Numbered from the stretch's first letter, positions 32,500 to 43,206 are shown. The stretch is 64,000 bases of DNA from Archangium lansingense (GCF_026626635.1 NZ_JAPNKA010000001.1:7750001-7814000), one strand, 5' to 3'. Translations and numbers: made by a program. The notes: generated by a model from the sequence alone, not told the origin.

Positions 32500-35295
32500 T
32501 CAGTAGGTCGCCTTCAGGCCGAGCATGGGGATGATGAGAGGAAGGGCCACCGGCTCGCGCAGGTGCTCGCGCCTGCCACCCGTCTCGTTCGGATCGGAGA
32601 AGTTGTAGAAGTAGCCGTAGGTCTCCCGCTGGAAGGACACGTTGAGGATGTCCAGGTAGAGATCCAGCGTCAGGTCCTCCAGGGCCCAGCTCTTCGCGAC
32701 GCGGAAGTCCACGCGGAAGAAGGGAGGCAACCGTCCGGCGCGGTCCACGTCCTGGCGCACCCAGATGGGATTGCCCGCCACGTCGAAGCGCGCGGACATG
32801 GTCTTGGAAGTGACCTCCCCGGACTCGGGGCGGCCGGTGTTGAAGTGCACCACCGTGCCCAGCGTGAGGTCCTTGCCGATCTTGTAGCTGAGGGCGGCGT
32901 TGAAGACGTGCTCCTGCTCGAAGGCAAAGGGCAGCGTTCCGCGCGTCCATTCCACCACGTTGCCATCGGCATCGAAGCGGGCAAAGCGCTGGTGACGCTT
33001 GCTCTGCAGGAAGCTGTAGGAGACCCAGCCGAACCAGTTGTCGCCGAGCGGGTGGCGCACCATCAGCTCCGCGCCATAGGCGTAACCACTCTCGGCCGGA
33101 TCCGGACCCGACAGCCCAATGCGGCGCCGCTCGAGGGCCACCTCAGTGAGGTCGAACTCCACCGTGCGCCGCAGCGGGTTGTAGAAGACATCCACGCCCA
33201 CCTCCCACCCGTTGAAGGGCTTCCACTCGGCGCCCACGTCCATCTGCAGGCCCTCCTGTAGCCCGTAGCGCAGGCCCGAGGTGTCCAGCACGGGGACGTG
33301 CAGCAGCACCGTGGGAGGCTGGTGGAAGAGGCCCGCGCCGGCCTTGAGGGTGAGCGACTCCGAGAGCGCATGGCGCACCGCCAACCGAGGCTCCAGCGCC
33401 AGGTGCGTGATGCCCGGCACCAGATGATAGGAGTCCGCACGCATGCCCGCCGACACCGTCCAAGGTGACGCGGGCCTCCAGACGAGCTGCGTCCACCCAC
33501 CGCTGAAGGTGGCCAGGGACGAGGGGCTCTGGAAGGGATCGTCGCTCAGCTCGTCCTCGCGCTGGCCCGGAGCGATCCCAGTGCCCTTCAGGACGATGGC
33601 CGCGCGCCGGTGCTCCACATCCGCGCCCGCGGAGAGCTCCAGGAACTCGGAGAAGCGCCGCTGCCAGCGCGCGCGGGCGGAGACGCTTACCTGGCGCAGC
33701 GTGTACTCGCCCGCGCGCTCCACCACGATGCCCTGGGGCCGCTTCACGGTGCGCTCGCCAATGAAACCAAAGTCATCCAGGCCCCAGGTGAGGCCCAGCT
33801 CCGCCTCGCCACCGGCCAGCGGGTGCGTGCCGCGCAGATCCACCCGGTGAAAGACGGTGTGGACTCCAACGCCATCCCTCTCGGGGGCGTCCGGAATCGG
33901 CGTTACCCCAAGGTCGTCGGAGCTGCCGAGGGCGAAGAGCCGCAGGCGCCCCTGTCCCAGCTTCTGCTCCACGCGCGCCTGGTAGTCCCAGAAGTTGGCC
34001 CGACCCCGGGAGTAGTCCTGCTGAGTGCCATTGAGGGCCTCGGACAAGGGGAGGAGCAGCAGCCCCGTGTAGCTCACCCGGCCCGCCACGCTGACGCTGG
34101 TGCCGGTGGAGGCGAAGGGGTATTCGACGAAGCCGCCACTGTTGAGCAGGTCCGCGTAGACGGTGTAGTGCAGCCGGTCCTCGCGCGGCCGGCTGATGCG
34201 CCCCTCCACCGCACCGCCCAGCAGCCGCCCGTACTGCGCTGGTGGCACGCCCGCGTAGAAGTCGATGGAGTCGATGAAGTCCGGGTGCACCACCGCGGGC
34301 CCGAGCAGCAGGTGGTACAGCATCGGAATGCGCACGCCATCCAGGAAGAAGCCAGTGGCCGCCGGCTGGCTGCCGCGCACCACCGGGTACGAGATACCCG
34401 AGGCGAGGCTGCCCACGCCCGGCATCAGCATCACCACGCGGAACGGGTCTCCCACCGTGCCGGGCACCTCGCGCAGCTCCTGCTCGTGCAGGGTGATGCG
34501 CGATACCTCGGTGCGCTCGCGCTCATCACGCACCACCGTCTCGTACGGGTTCACCACCAGCGGCTCCAACCGGTAGAGCACATCCAGCGTCTCGCCCTGG
34601 ATGAGCACCTCCTCGAAGCGCTCCGGCGCATGGCCGGGCGCGCGCACCTCGATCCGATGGCCTCCCGGGAGCGTCTTCAGCGAGAAACGCCCATCGGAGT
34701 CCGTGGTGGCCACGGGGGTGGTGCTCCCATCGAGGAAGACAGCCGCACCCACGAGCGGGCGGCGCGTGCCCTTCGCGCGCACCGTGCCCGTGAGGTGGCT
34801 CATGAAGGACTCGGGCAGGGGCGCTTCGAAGCGGTAGACAAAGGGCAGGCGCACCGACACCGGCTGGCCCCCGAGCGTCGCAGGCGAGAAGCGCAGCCCC
34901 TTCGCCGCGGCCACCGCGGACGCCACCAGCGCCTTCTCCGAGGTGCCTCCCGTGACGTACACCTCCGCCACCCCACCCTGCTCGTCCACGCGCAGCTCCA
35001 GCACCACCTCGCCGTCCACGCCCTCCAGTCCCTCGGGGTACTCCGCGGGCGACTCCTGCGTCAGCACGGGCGGCACCAGCGTGGCCTCGCCCCCATCCGT
35101 GGAGAGCCCCAACCGCCGGGCGTCTTCGGCCGAGAGCGTGGTGCCCGCGTCGGTGGCGTGCACGTCCACCTCCACGGCGCGCTGCTCGCCGGTGGTGGGA
35201 GGAAGGCCCTGCGCCGCTCCGGGCCAGGGGAACAACAGCAGGCCTCCGGTCAGGGCCAGGAGGAGCACGCAGGTGGGGACACGAGAGACCATCAC
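32500..35295 (-). CDS. TonB-dependent receptor with an N-terminal TonB C-terminal-like domain
   Basis: A 931-residue outer-membrane protein. It has a signal peptide (~1-29), a TonB-CTD-like region at ~75-150 (ESPAEYPEGLEGVDGEVVLE, LRFSPATLGGQPVSVRLPFV), a carboxypeptidase-regulatory domain at ~165-235 (LTGTVRAKGTRRPLVGAAVF), a plug at ~250-365 (REVPGTVGDPFRVVMLMPGV, GSQPAATGFFLDGVRIP) and a ~550-residue beta-barrel ending in LGLKATY. TonB-CTD fused to a receptor is known in myxobacteria. Ligand unknown; the coupled lipoprotein downstream is its likely partner. Confidence 0.9.
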   Translation of the reverse strand: MMVSRVPTCVLLLALTGGLLLFPWPGAAQGLPPTTGEQRAVEVDVHATDAGTTLSAEDARRLGLSTDGGEATLVPPVLTQESPAEYPEGLEGVDGEVVLELRVDEQGGVAEVYVTGGTSEKALVASAVAAAKGLRFSPATLGGQPVSVRLPFVYRFEAPLPESFMSHLTGTVRAKGTRRPLVGAAVFLDGSTTPVATTDSDGRFSLKTLPGGHRIEVRAPGHAPERFEEVLIQGETLDVLYRLEPLVVNPYETVVRDERERTEVSRITLHEQELREVPGTVGDPFRVVMLMPGVGSLASGISYPVVRGSQPAATGFFLDGVRIPMLYHLLLGPAVVHPDFIDSIDFYAGVPPAQYGRLLGGAVEGRISRPREDRLHYTVYADLLNSGGFVEYPFASTGTSVSVAGRVSYTGLLLLPLSEALNGTQQDYSRGRANFWDYQARVEQKLGQGRLRLFALGSSDDLGVTPIPDAPERDGVGVHTVFHRVDLRGTHPLAGGEAELGLTWGLDDFGFIGERTVKRPQGIVVERAGEYTLRQVSVSARARWQRRFSEFLELSAGADVEHRRAAIVLKGTGIAPGQREDELSDDPFQSPSSLATFSGGWTQLVWRPASPWTVSAGMRADSYHLVPGITHLALEPRLAVRHALSESLTLKAGAGLFHQPPTVLLHVPVLDTSGLRYGLQEGLQMDVGAEWKPFNGWEVGVDVFYNPLRRTVEFDLTEVALERRRIGLSGPDPAESGYAYGAELMVRHPLGDNWFGWVSYSFLQSKRHQRFARFDADGNVVEWTRGTLPFAFEQEHVFNAALSYKIGKDLTLGTVVHFNTGRPESGEVTSKTMSARFDVAGNPIWVRQDVDRAGRLPPFFRVDFRVAKSWALEDLTLDLYLDILNVSFQRETYGYFYNFSDPNETGGRREHLREPVALPLIIPMLGLKATY

Positions 35296-35440
35296 ACCGT
35301 CCCTACAACCATGCTCCGCCCGGTTCTGTCATCCCCCCTGCCGCCACTGATTGCCCGATGGAGGCGCGCTCCTCATAGGGCGCGGCGCTCGATTGACGCT
35401 CGGGGCGGGCATCACTAGGGTCGCGCCCCTCCCAGGAGTA

Positions 35441-36346
<906 letters not shown>

Positions 36347-36650
36347 GGCCGAGAAGGGCCCAGCTGAACTGCCGCGGCGCTCGACTGCCACACCTGGGCG
36401 CCCGGCAACTGTCTCTTGTGGATTTCTTCGCACCTGCTGCATGCCATCGCTCCTTCGGAGCGGCGCAGCACTCTCTTCCCCGAAAGTTTGCAGTCAGGAC
36501 GGCTGACGTGTCCGCCGTCCGATTCCCTTTTCTCCGAGGGAACACATCCATCGTACCGGGGGAGTGGACAGCGGCGGAGGGGAGAACCACCTTGCTCAGG
36601 CCCTGTGAGAAACAACTCGTCACCAAGGATGCCATCGCACCAGTGCGGAC
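36347..36650. other. Intergenic region between menB and the sensor kinase
   Basis: About 300 bp without a supported gene. A small CTCC-TTCG-GAGC-type hairpin is near 36450-36461. The 3' part holds the leader of the kinase gene. No promoter motif could be assigned with confidence. Confidence 0.4.
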
Positions 36651-39383
36651 ATGCTTCAGTTGCGGATCCACGCCAAGCTTCTGGTCGCGTTCGTCCTCGT
36701 GCTCCTGCCGGTGCTGGGGTTGCTGGTCGTGGACCTGCTGTCGGACCTGCACAGGACGCGCGAGGACATCCTCCACGTCCAATTCATGACGGCCCAGGCT
36801 GTCGCGGGACAGGCCTCGGAGACGTTGGATGCCGCCATGAGCTTTGGCTGGGCTGTGTCCAAGGATCCGCTGCTACGAACCCTGGACCCGCAGCAGTTGG
36901 ATTCACACTTGAAGGAGCTGGCTGCACAGAGTCCGCTCTATGACTCCGTCGCTGTCTTCGATGCCACCGGCATCAACCGGGGCTGGAGCAACCCCACCTC
37001 CCCGGACGAGCCCCGGCTCTGGATTGGCGATCGTCCGTACTTTCAAAAGGTGATGACCACCAACGCTCCGGTCATCTCCGAGGTGCTCGAGTTGCGGCGT
37101 CCCATCCGCACGGGACTGCTCGTGAGCACGCCCGTGCGCGGGCCAGATGGAAAGCCGATTGCCGTCTTCAACGTGGTGCTGCGGACGGACCTGCTAGAGC
37201 AACGTTACGTGGGCGCGCGGCTCCAACCGGGGCAGGCCCTCTTCCTCGCCGATCAGAACGGCCGGCTGGCCTTCCACACCGGCCTTCCCGAGCTCTCCTT
37301 TGAGCAGAGCAATGCCTACGCCCACTTCGAGCCCCTCCGGATCGCACTGCGCGGCATGCCCTCGCGGCTCTCCCGGTTCACCAGTCCCCTCCAGGGAGAT
37401 GAGCGCCTGGGAGCCTTCGTCCCGGTCCCTCGCTACCCGTGGGCCGTGGGAGTGACGATCCCCTACGACCTCGCCATGGCACCGCTCTACGAGCGGGCGC
37501 GCACGAGGCTGGTGGCGTTTGGAGGCATCTTGCTGTTGAGCATCCTGCTGGCGGCTGTACTGGCGCGCTTCTTCACCCGTCCGGTGCGGCAACTCCAGAT
37601 CGCCTCGAAGGCCCTGGGCCGCGGAGAGATGCACAGGCGCGTCCACATCTCCACGGGGGATGAGCTGGAGGATCTCGGCACCACCTTCAATGAGATGGCG
37701 ACCCGCCTCAGCCAGCGCCAGGTGGAGGTGGAGACCCTGCGCGCCCAGGCCGAGCACCAGGCCCAGCAGCTCGCCGCCATCATCGCCAGCGTGCCGGATG
37801 CCATCTTCCTCGCCAACCCGGACGGACAGTTGGCGGACGCCAACCCCGCGGGCCTCCGACTGCTCGGGCTCGGGGATCGCGCTGAGCTGGGCGGCGCATC
37901 ATCCATGGCCCTTCAGCTCCAGAATCTGCGGCATCCGGATGGCCACCCGATGGCGCCAGAGGAGCTGCCCATCCACCGAGCCCTGGCCGGAGAGACCTTC
38001 ACCGACGTAGAGGTGCTCCTGCACGGGCCCGACGGCCAGGAGCGCCTGCTCAGCGTCCACGGTGCCCCAGTACGGGATGTGTCCGGGAAGCTCATCTTCG
38101 GGGAGGTGGTGGTGCGCGACATCACCCGGCGCCGGCGCGAGGAGGAGGAGCTGGCGTGGCTGCTCGAACGAGAGCTGGCGCTGGCGCGCATTGGCCAGGC
38201 GCTCGTCAGCGAGATGGAGCTGGAGCGAATCGCCCGCGTGGTCATCGAGCAGAGCCACCATGCGCTGGGGGCCGACGGCATTGGGCTCTGGCTGGCAGAT
38301 CCGGAGCGCCAGGAGTTGTCGCTGCTCACCTCCCATCGGCTGACGGCGGCGGCGGAGGAAGGGCTGCGCCGCGTCGCGTTTCAGGCGCCCCTGCTCACCG
38401 CGAAGGCTGCTCGGGAAGAGCGCATCCAGGTGATCGAAGACGCCCTGGCGGGAGGAGCGCCCACGCGCTCCGGGTGGCTGGCCCGAGAGGGAGGGTACCG
38501 CGGCATGGTGGCGGTTCCGCTGCACTCCCACGAGCGCCTGGTCGGAGTGATGTCCTACTTCACTCGCGAGCCCCGTCCCATCTCTTCGCGAGCGCTGGAG
38601 TTCCACACCATGGTGGGCCGGCTGTTCGCCGTGGCCATCGAGAAGGCCCGCCTGTTCCAAGAGCTGCGCGCGGCTTTGCGGCTGCGTGAGGAGTTCATGT
38701 CAGCGGCGGCCCATGAGCTGAAGACGCCGGTGACCTCCATCCAGACGTGGGCGGAGTTGCTGCTCAACCTGGAGGTGCTCACGCCGCGCCAGCAGAAGGG
38801 GCTCACCACCATCGCGCGCAACAGCCGGAGGATCTCCCGGCTGGTGGAGCACCTCTTCGCGGCCGTGCGGATGGCCCCTGGGCCACCGAAACTGGAGCGC
38901 CAGCGCTTCGAGCTCCACACGCTGGTGAGGGAACAGGCGGAGAAGTTCTCCCGGACGACGGAGAATCCGATCCACGTCGACGCCATGGAGGCACTGTTCA
39001 TCCATGCGGAGCGCCAGTTGCTGGGAGAAGTCGTTGCGCACCTGCTGGAGAACGCCGTGCGCTACTCACCTCCCGGTGGGCCCGTGGAGCTCCGGGCGCG
39101 GCGCGTCGGCAGCGAGGCGGTGGTCTCGGTACATGACCAAGGGCCGGGGATTCCACCAGAGCGCCAGCCCCATGTCTTCGAGCCCCTCTATGAGCCGCTG
39201 CCTCCAGGAGCCCCAGGCTATACGGGCGTGGTGCACCTGGGACTGCACCTGAGCCGGCAGATCATCGAGGCACATGGCGGCCGCATCTGGGTGGAGAGTC
39301 ATCCTGGCGAGGGCTCCACGTTCTGCTTCAGCCTCCCCCTGAGTCCCGCCCCGCTCAAGGAGGACTCACACACGTACAGCTGA
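36651..39383 (+). CDS. Membrane sensor histidine kinase (dCache-HAMP-PAS-GAF-HisKA-HATPase)
   Basis: A 910-residue kinase. First membrane helix at ~9-28 (LLVAFVLVLLPVLGLLVVDL). A periplasmic dCache-type sensor follows at ~35-275 (SPLYDSVAVFDATGINRGWS, WIGDRPYFQKVMTTNAPVIS, YPWAVGVTIPYDLA). The second helix is at ~287-305, followed by HAMP (~305-360), PAS (~385-500; IIASVPDAIFLANPDGQLAD), GAF (~505-675), HisKA with His688 (AAHELKTPVTSIQTW) and HATPase (~785-900; LLENAVRYSPPGG, DQGPGIP). The sensor probably detects a small extracellular ligand. It is an orphan: no receiver gene adjoins. Confidence 0.93.
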   Translation: MLQLRIHAKLLVAFVLVLLPVLGLLVVDLLSDLHRTREDILHVQFMTAQAVAGQASETLDAAMSFGWAVSKDPLLRTLDPQQLDSHLKELAAQSPLYDSVAVFDATGINRGWSNPTSPDEPRLWIGDRPYFQKVMTTNAPVISEVLELRRPIRTGLLVSTPVRGPDGKPIAVFNVVLRTDLLEQRYVGARLQPGQALFLADQNGRLAFHTGLPELSFEQSNAYAHFEPLRIALRGMPSRLSRFTSPLQGDERLGAFVPVPRYPWAVGVTIPYDLAMAPLYERARTRLVAFGGILLLSILLAAVLARFFTRPVRQLQIASKALGRGEMHRRVHISTGDELEDLGTTFNEMATRLSQRQVEVETLRAQAEHQAQQLAAIIASVPDAIFLANPDGQLADANPAGLRLLGLGDRAELGGASSMALQLQNLRHPDGHPMAPEELPIHRALAGETFTDVEVLLHGPDGQERLLSVHGAPVRDVSGKLIFGEVVVRDITRRRREEEELAWLLERELALARIGQALVSEMELERIARVVIEQSHHALGADGIGLWLADPERQELSLLTSHRLTAAAEEGLRRVAFQAPLLTAKAAREERIQVIEDALAGGAPTRSGWLAREGGYRGMVAVPLHSHERLVGVMSYFTREPRPISSRALEFHTMVGRLFAVAIEKARLFQELRAALRLREEFMSAAAHELKTPVTSIQTWAELLLNLEVLTPRQQKGLTTIARNSRRISRLVEHLFAAVRMAPGPPKLERQRFELHTLVREQAEKFSRTTENPIHVDAMEALFIHAERQLLGEVVAHLLENAVRYSPPGGPVELRARRVGSEAVVSVHDQGPGIPPERQPHVFEPLYEPLPPGAPGYTGVVHLGLHLSRQIIEAHGGRIWVESHPGEGSTFCFSLPLSPAPLKEDSHTYS

Positions 39384-39490
39384 GCCCTTTCGCTCGGAAT
39401 CCGACAGGAGCGTCGTCCTCCAGGGCACCTCGCCACCGCGGCGCTGCCCGCTTAACTCAGCCCCTTGGCTACTCGGCGGGAGGGCGCGAG

Positions 39491-40507
39491 ATGGGAGGAC
39501 GAAGAGTCCACAGGACGATGGGATGGGCACGGAGGCTGCTGCCAGCACTGGCCGTGGTGCTGCTCGCGGCCGGTTGCCGCAAGGAGAAGGGCGAGGACTT
39601 CGCGGTGGTGCCCGTCCAGCCCGCTCCAGCCCTGGAGGCGCCTCGGGCCTCGGGCGAAGTGTTCCGGCTGAGCGAGCAACGGGGAAAGGTGGTGGTGCTG
39701 TCCTTCGGCTACACGGCCTGCCCGGACGTGTGCCCCACCACCCTGTCGCAGCTCCAGCGCCTCCACGGCCGGCTAGGCGAGGCCGCGCGAAACGTGGAGG
39801 TCGTCTTCGTCTCCGTGGACCCCGAGCGCGACAGTGCCCAGCAGCTCGAGACATACGTGCACGCCTTCAACCCGCGCTTCACTGGCCTGCGCCTGGACAC
39901 AGAGGCCCTTGCTCCGGTGATGTCCGCCTGGCGCGTCACCGCCTCGCGCCGCTATCCAGACAGCGCGCGCTATCGCGAGCACCCTTTCACCGGAGACCTC
40001 CCCTACACCGTTGATCACACCGGAGCGTACTTCCTCATCGACAAGGCAGGCGCGTTGCGCGCGCGCATGCCCTACACGGTGCCCGTCGAGCGGTTGCAGC
40101 AGGAGGTCGAGCGTCTCCTCTCGGAAGACGGAGCGCCCGTGGCCGAGGTCCGGGTGGAGAAGGCTCGAGCGCGGCTGACACCGGCCCGCGTCGGGGCCGT
40201 CTATCTCACGCTGGTGAATACCTCCGGGCGGGAGGATCGGCTCGTCTCCGCCGAGTCCGCCACCGCCGGAAGGGTGGAGATGCACGAGGTCATCGCCCAG
40301 GGAGAGCTGCTGCAAATGCACCCAAGGCCCGAGGGCTTCGTGGTGCCGGCGAAGGGCCGCGTCGAGCTGGCACCGGGGGGCAAGCACCTCATGCTCTACG
40401 CCATCCAGTCCTCGCCCACGAGTCTTCCCCTCACCCTGCACTTCGAGAAGGCCGGCACCGTCCACCTCACCGTCCCTGTCTCCGCACCGGGCGCGGACGA
40501 GCCGTAG
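39491..40507 (+). CDS. Sco/SenC-type protein fused to a PCuAC copper chaperone
   Basis: A 338-residue lipoprotein (LLAAGC, Cys29). Residues ~55-212 are a Sco thioredoxin fold with the copper-binding CPDVCP (Cys77, Cys81) and His176 in YTVDHTGAYFL. Residues ~218-330 are a PCuAC domain with the H-x10-M-x~22-H-x-M pattern (His265, Met276, His299, Met301). Sco and PCuAC normally act as separate proteins to load the CuA site of cytochrome oxidase; here they are on one chain. First gene of a copper/respiration cluster with a cytochrome c and a cupredoxin protein. A good GGGAGGG precedes the ATG. Confidence 0.9.
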   Translation: MGGRRVHRTMGWARRLLPALAVVLLAAGCRKEKGEDFAVVPVQPAPALEAPRASGEVFRLSEQRGKVVVLSFGYTACPDVCPTTLSQLQRLHGRLGEAARNVEVVFVSVDPERDSAQQLETYVHAFNPRFTGLRLDTEALAPVMSAWRVTASRRYPDSARYREHPFTGDLPYTVDHTGAYFLIDKAGALRARMPYTVPVERLQQEVERLLSEDGAPVAEVRVEKARARLTPARVGAVYLTLVNTSGREDRLVSAESATAGRVEMHEVIAQGELLQMHPRPEGFVVPAKGRVELAPGGKHLMLYAIQSSPTSLPLTLHFEKAGTVHLTVPVSAPGADEP

Positions 40508-40522
40508 CCATCTGGGGCAATC

Positions 40523-41422
40523 ATGCATCCACCCTCGGAGAGGAGAGCCCGCCCGCGCAGCCCTACCGGCATGAGGTGGATGGCGTGTGTTCTCGCGCTG
40601 CTGGCGATGCTCGCTGGAGGCGTGCTCGCCATCCGAGCCTGGACCATCCAGCCACGAAGGGACGCAGAGCTGAGCGGGCTCCGGGTGCGATTGGAGCGGG
40701 CCGTCTGGCTTCACGAACCAACGGACCATGGGGACACGGCGACCCTGCCCAACCTGCCCGGGGCACCGGCTCCCGGACAGCGCCGGCTCGCAGTGGAGCT
40801 CACCGTCTTCAACCCTCGGAGCGTTCCGCGGGACTTCACCCCTGGAGAGCTGCGGCTCATCGAGGCAACAGGCAAGGAATGGCGGCCCTCCATGGGAGGC
40901 ACCACCGCGTTCACCGTGCGGCCCTCGGAGCTGCTGTCCGTAACGCTGGGCTTCGACGTACCGCCTACCTCCGCCGTCCTGAGCCTGGAATGGACGCGCG
41001 GCACGGAGCGCGCCGCCCTGCTCTCCACGCGGCGTCCTCGGAGCCCCGACGAGGGCCCTCCGAGTTGGCCTCGGAGCGTGGAAGAGCTTCCGCCGGGCAA
41101 TGCCACCGCGGGCTCGTCCCTGTTCCATGGCCGGCTGGCCTGCACCACCTGCCATGGCAACCCCGCGGAGCCAGGTGGCCCTCACCTCGGTCCCGCCCTG
41201 GGCAACTTCTCCCGGGTGGGCGCCACTCGGGTCTCGGGCATGAGCGCAGCGCAGTACGCCTATGAGTCCCTGCTCAACCCGGGCGCCTTCATCGCCCCGG
41301 TATGCACCGGACAGGAGACCTGTGCTCAAACCAGCACCATGCCCCTGTATGGCGAGTCGCTGTCACTCCAAGAGATGGCGGATCTCGTCAGCTATCTCGT
41401 GAACCTGCGGACTGGGGAATGA
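40523..41422 (+). CDS. Membrane-anchored cytochrome c with N-terminal beta domain
   Basis: A 299-residue protein. An N-terminal membrane anchor (MRWMACVLALLAMLAGGVLA, ~17-36) leads to an immunoglobulin-like DUF4352-type region (~50-165; RRLAVELTVFNPRSVPRDFT, VRPSELLSVTLGFDVPP). A class I cytochrome c domain follows (~190-299) with one haem motif CTTCH and a probable Met ligand in TSTMPLYG. It starts 15 bp after the Sco-PCuAC gene and overlaps the next start (ATGA), so it is one operon. Probably a periplasmic electron carrier associated with a copper oxidase. Confidence 0.85.
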   Translation: MHPPSERRARPRSPTGMRWMACVLALLAMLAGGVLAIRAWTIQPRRDAELSGLRVRLERAVWLHEPTDHGDTATLPNLPGAPAPGQRRLAVELTVFNPRSVPRDFTPGELRLIEATGKEWRPSMGGTTAFTVRPSELLSVTLGFDVPPTSAVLSLEWTRGTERAALLSTRRPRSPDEGPPSWPRSVEELPPGNATAGSSLFHGRLACTTCHGNPAEPGGPHLGPALGNFSRVGATRVSGMSAAQYAYESLLNPGAFIAPVCTGQETCAQTSTMPLYGESLSLQEMADLVSYLVNLRTGE

Positions 41423-43206
41423 GCATGGCACGCAAAGGGTGGGTGCTCGCCGTCCTCCTCACGCTCGGCTTGCTCGGTTGGGAGCTGGCCCTGCTGGAGC
41501 TTCTCTCGGGAGGTTTCGGCCCAGGAGTGGAAGTGCTGGGCCCCCGGCTCGCCTGGGACGCGGCGCTCCTGCTGCCCGTATGGGGCGTGGCACTGGGCTG
41601 TGCGCACCTGCTCGCCCGGCGAAAGGACCAGAGCAGGACGACGCTGGAGTCAGCCGCCACGTTGTCCTTGTGCTTCCTCCTGCTGATGGTGCCCGTAGCC
41701 ACCGGCCGAGGTCTTCTTCAGCGTCAGCTCGCGCAGCCCTCAGCGCCGAAAGCATCCGAGGGTCTGCCCGTCTCCGCGACGGCCCAGGACGTGGGCAGCG
41801 AGGGCCGATTCCTCTGCGCCGCGGTGGCGCCAGATATTTCGGCCAGTCCCGAGGAATCGGAAGGTGGCTCGCTCGCAGACGCCGCGTGGGCAGGGGTGCG
41901 GGACGCGCTGGTGCTCCAAGTGCCTGTCTTCCCCCTGGCGCTGTTGCTGCTGCGTCGCCGCTCCAGGCCCGTCACGTCCAACACACGTGCCGTCGTGTCA
42001 CCGCTCGCGCTGCTGGTCATGCTGGGAGCCTCCTGTTCCTGGGAGTCAGATGGACGGCGCCCTCCATCAGGCATGGCCGACCTCACGGAGGCAGAAGGAG
42101 CATGTGCTCCCGGGGCACGCGTGAGGACGTACGCCGTGGCAGCCGCCTCCGTGGACATCCCACTCAACCCGCACGGGGATCATGTGCCCCAGGGGCTCAT
42201 GTACATCGTCGAGGAGGCGTTGCCAGTGCTCCAGGCGCGGGAGCACGTGCCCCAGCCGCTGGTGCTGCGCGCCAATGTCGGTGAGTGCCTCGTGCTCCGG
42301 TTCACCAATCGTCTGGCCACGGGGCCCGCGGCCCTGCGCATCGAAGGCCTGCGAGCCACCGTAAGCGGAGCTGGTCAGGAGGGAGGCTTCGTCCCCGGCA
42401 CGTCCCTTCCACCCGGACAGAGCCTCACGTACGTCCTCCCGCTACCCGAGACGCCGGAGGCAGAGGGCGCCTACCTCCTGCATGACTCGGGAGATGGTGG
42501 CGAGCGAGAGGTGCGCGGGCTCTTCGGCGCCCTGCTGCTGGAGCCGGCCGGCTCCGTGTACCGCAGCGCCACCACGGGCGAGCCGCTCCCCAACGGCAGT
42601 GGCTGGGAGGCGCTCATCGACGTTCCCACGGGCCAGGACTTCCGGGAGATGGCGCTGCTGTACCACGCCATGGGCCCACCGGAGATGGCGGACGTGCGCT
42701 CCGCCCGCGGCGAGCTCCTGCCAGTTCAGGACGAAATGGCGGGACCCTTCCGGCCCGGTGCGTTCGGCCTCAACTACCGCAGCCAGCCCTACTTCGAGCG
42801 AGAGGAGTCCCTCGAGGAAGAGGACGACGCACGCCCCGCGCCCCCCAAGCTGGTGGCGCCACCGCTGCTGCTCCGCTCGTACCTGGGCGAGCGCATCAAG
42901 CTGCGCCTGGTCCATGCGGGGAGCGCGGAGTTCCACATCCACCACCTGCACGGGTGGCGCCGAGGCCAGCGGGCGAAACAGGCACCCAGCTCGCCTTTCG
43001 AGGCCCCGCAGTTCCTGAGTCCGGGAAATGGCCGCACCCTCACCAACGCTGGGGCAGGAGACTTTCCCACGGCCGCTGGAGACTTCATCGTCCACTGCCA
43101 CGTGCCCAATCACTCGGCGGGCGGTGAGCAGTTCACCTGGCGCGTGTTCGACGCACCCCAGCCTCAGCTCGCCCCATTGCCCGGAAGCTCGGGGGCTGCG
43201 GACTGA
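41419..43206 (+). CDS. Multicopper-oxidase-like cupredoxin membrane protein
   Basis: A 595-residue protein with about four membrane helices in the first ~215 residues (GWVLAVLLTLGLLGWELALL, LLLPVWGVALGCAHLLA, SLCFLLLMVPVATG, VFPLALLLLRRR), ending with a lipobox-like VMLGASC. Two cupredoxin-type domains follow. The C-terminal one keeps copper-ligand motifs HIHHLHG (506-512) and HCHVPNH (559-565). The N-terminal motifs usually HWHG and HCH are replaced (ALRIEGL, LLHDSGDG), so a full trinuclear centre looks impossible. It may be an atypical or non-catalytic copper protein. Overlaps the cytochrome c gene by 4 bp. Confidence 0.78.
   Translation: MSMARKGWVLAVLLTLGLLGWELALLELLSGGFGPGVEVLGPRLAWDAALLLPVWGVALGCAHLLARRKDQSRTTLESAATLSLCFLLLMVPVATGRGLLQRQLAQPSAPKASEGLPVSATAQDVGSEGRFLCAAVAPDISASPEESEGGSLADAAWAGVRDALVLQVPVFPLALLLLRRRSRPVTSNTRAVVSPLALLVMLGASCSWESDGRRPPSGMADLTEAEGACAPGARVRTYAVAAASVDIPLNPHGDHVPQGLMYIVEEALPVLQAREHVPQPLVLRANVGECLVLRFTNRLATGPAALRIEGLRATVSGAGQEGGFVPGTSLPPGQSLTYVLPLPETPEAEGAYLLHDSGDGGEREVRGLFGALLLEPAGSVYRSATTGEPLPNGSGWEALIDVPTGQDFREMALLYHAMGPPEMADVRSARGELLPVQDEMAGPFRPGAFGLNYRSQPYFEREESLEEEDDARPAPPKLVAPPLLLRSYLGERIKLRLVHAGSAEFHIHHLHGWRRGQRAKQAPSSPFEAPQFLSPGNGRTLTNAGAGDFPTAAGDFIVHCHVPNHSAGGEQFTWRVFDAPQPQLAPLPGSSGAAD

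Noticed and set aside
36416..36943. Plus-strand ORF upstream of the sensor kinase
   Set aside because: It overlaps the kinase start in another frame and has no recognisable protein character.
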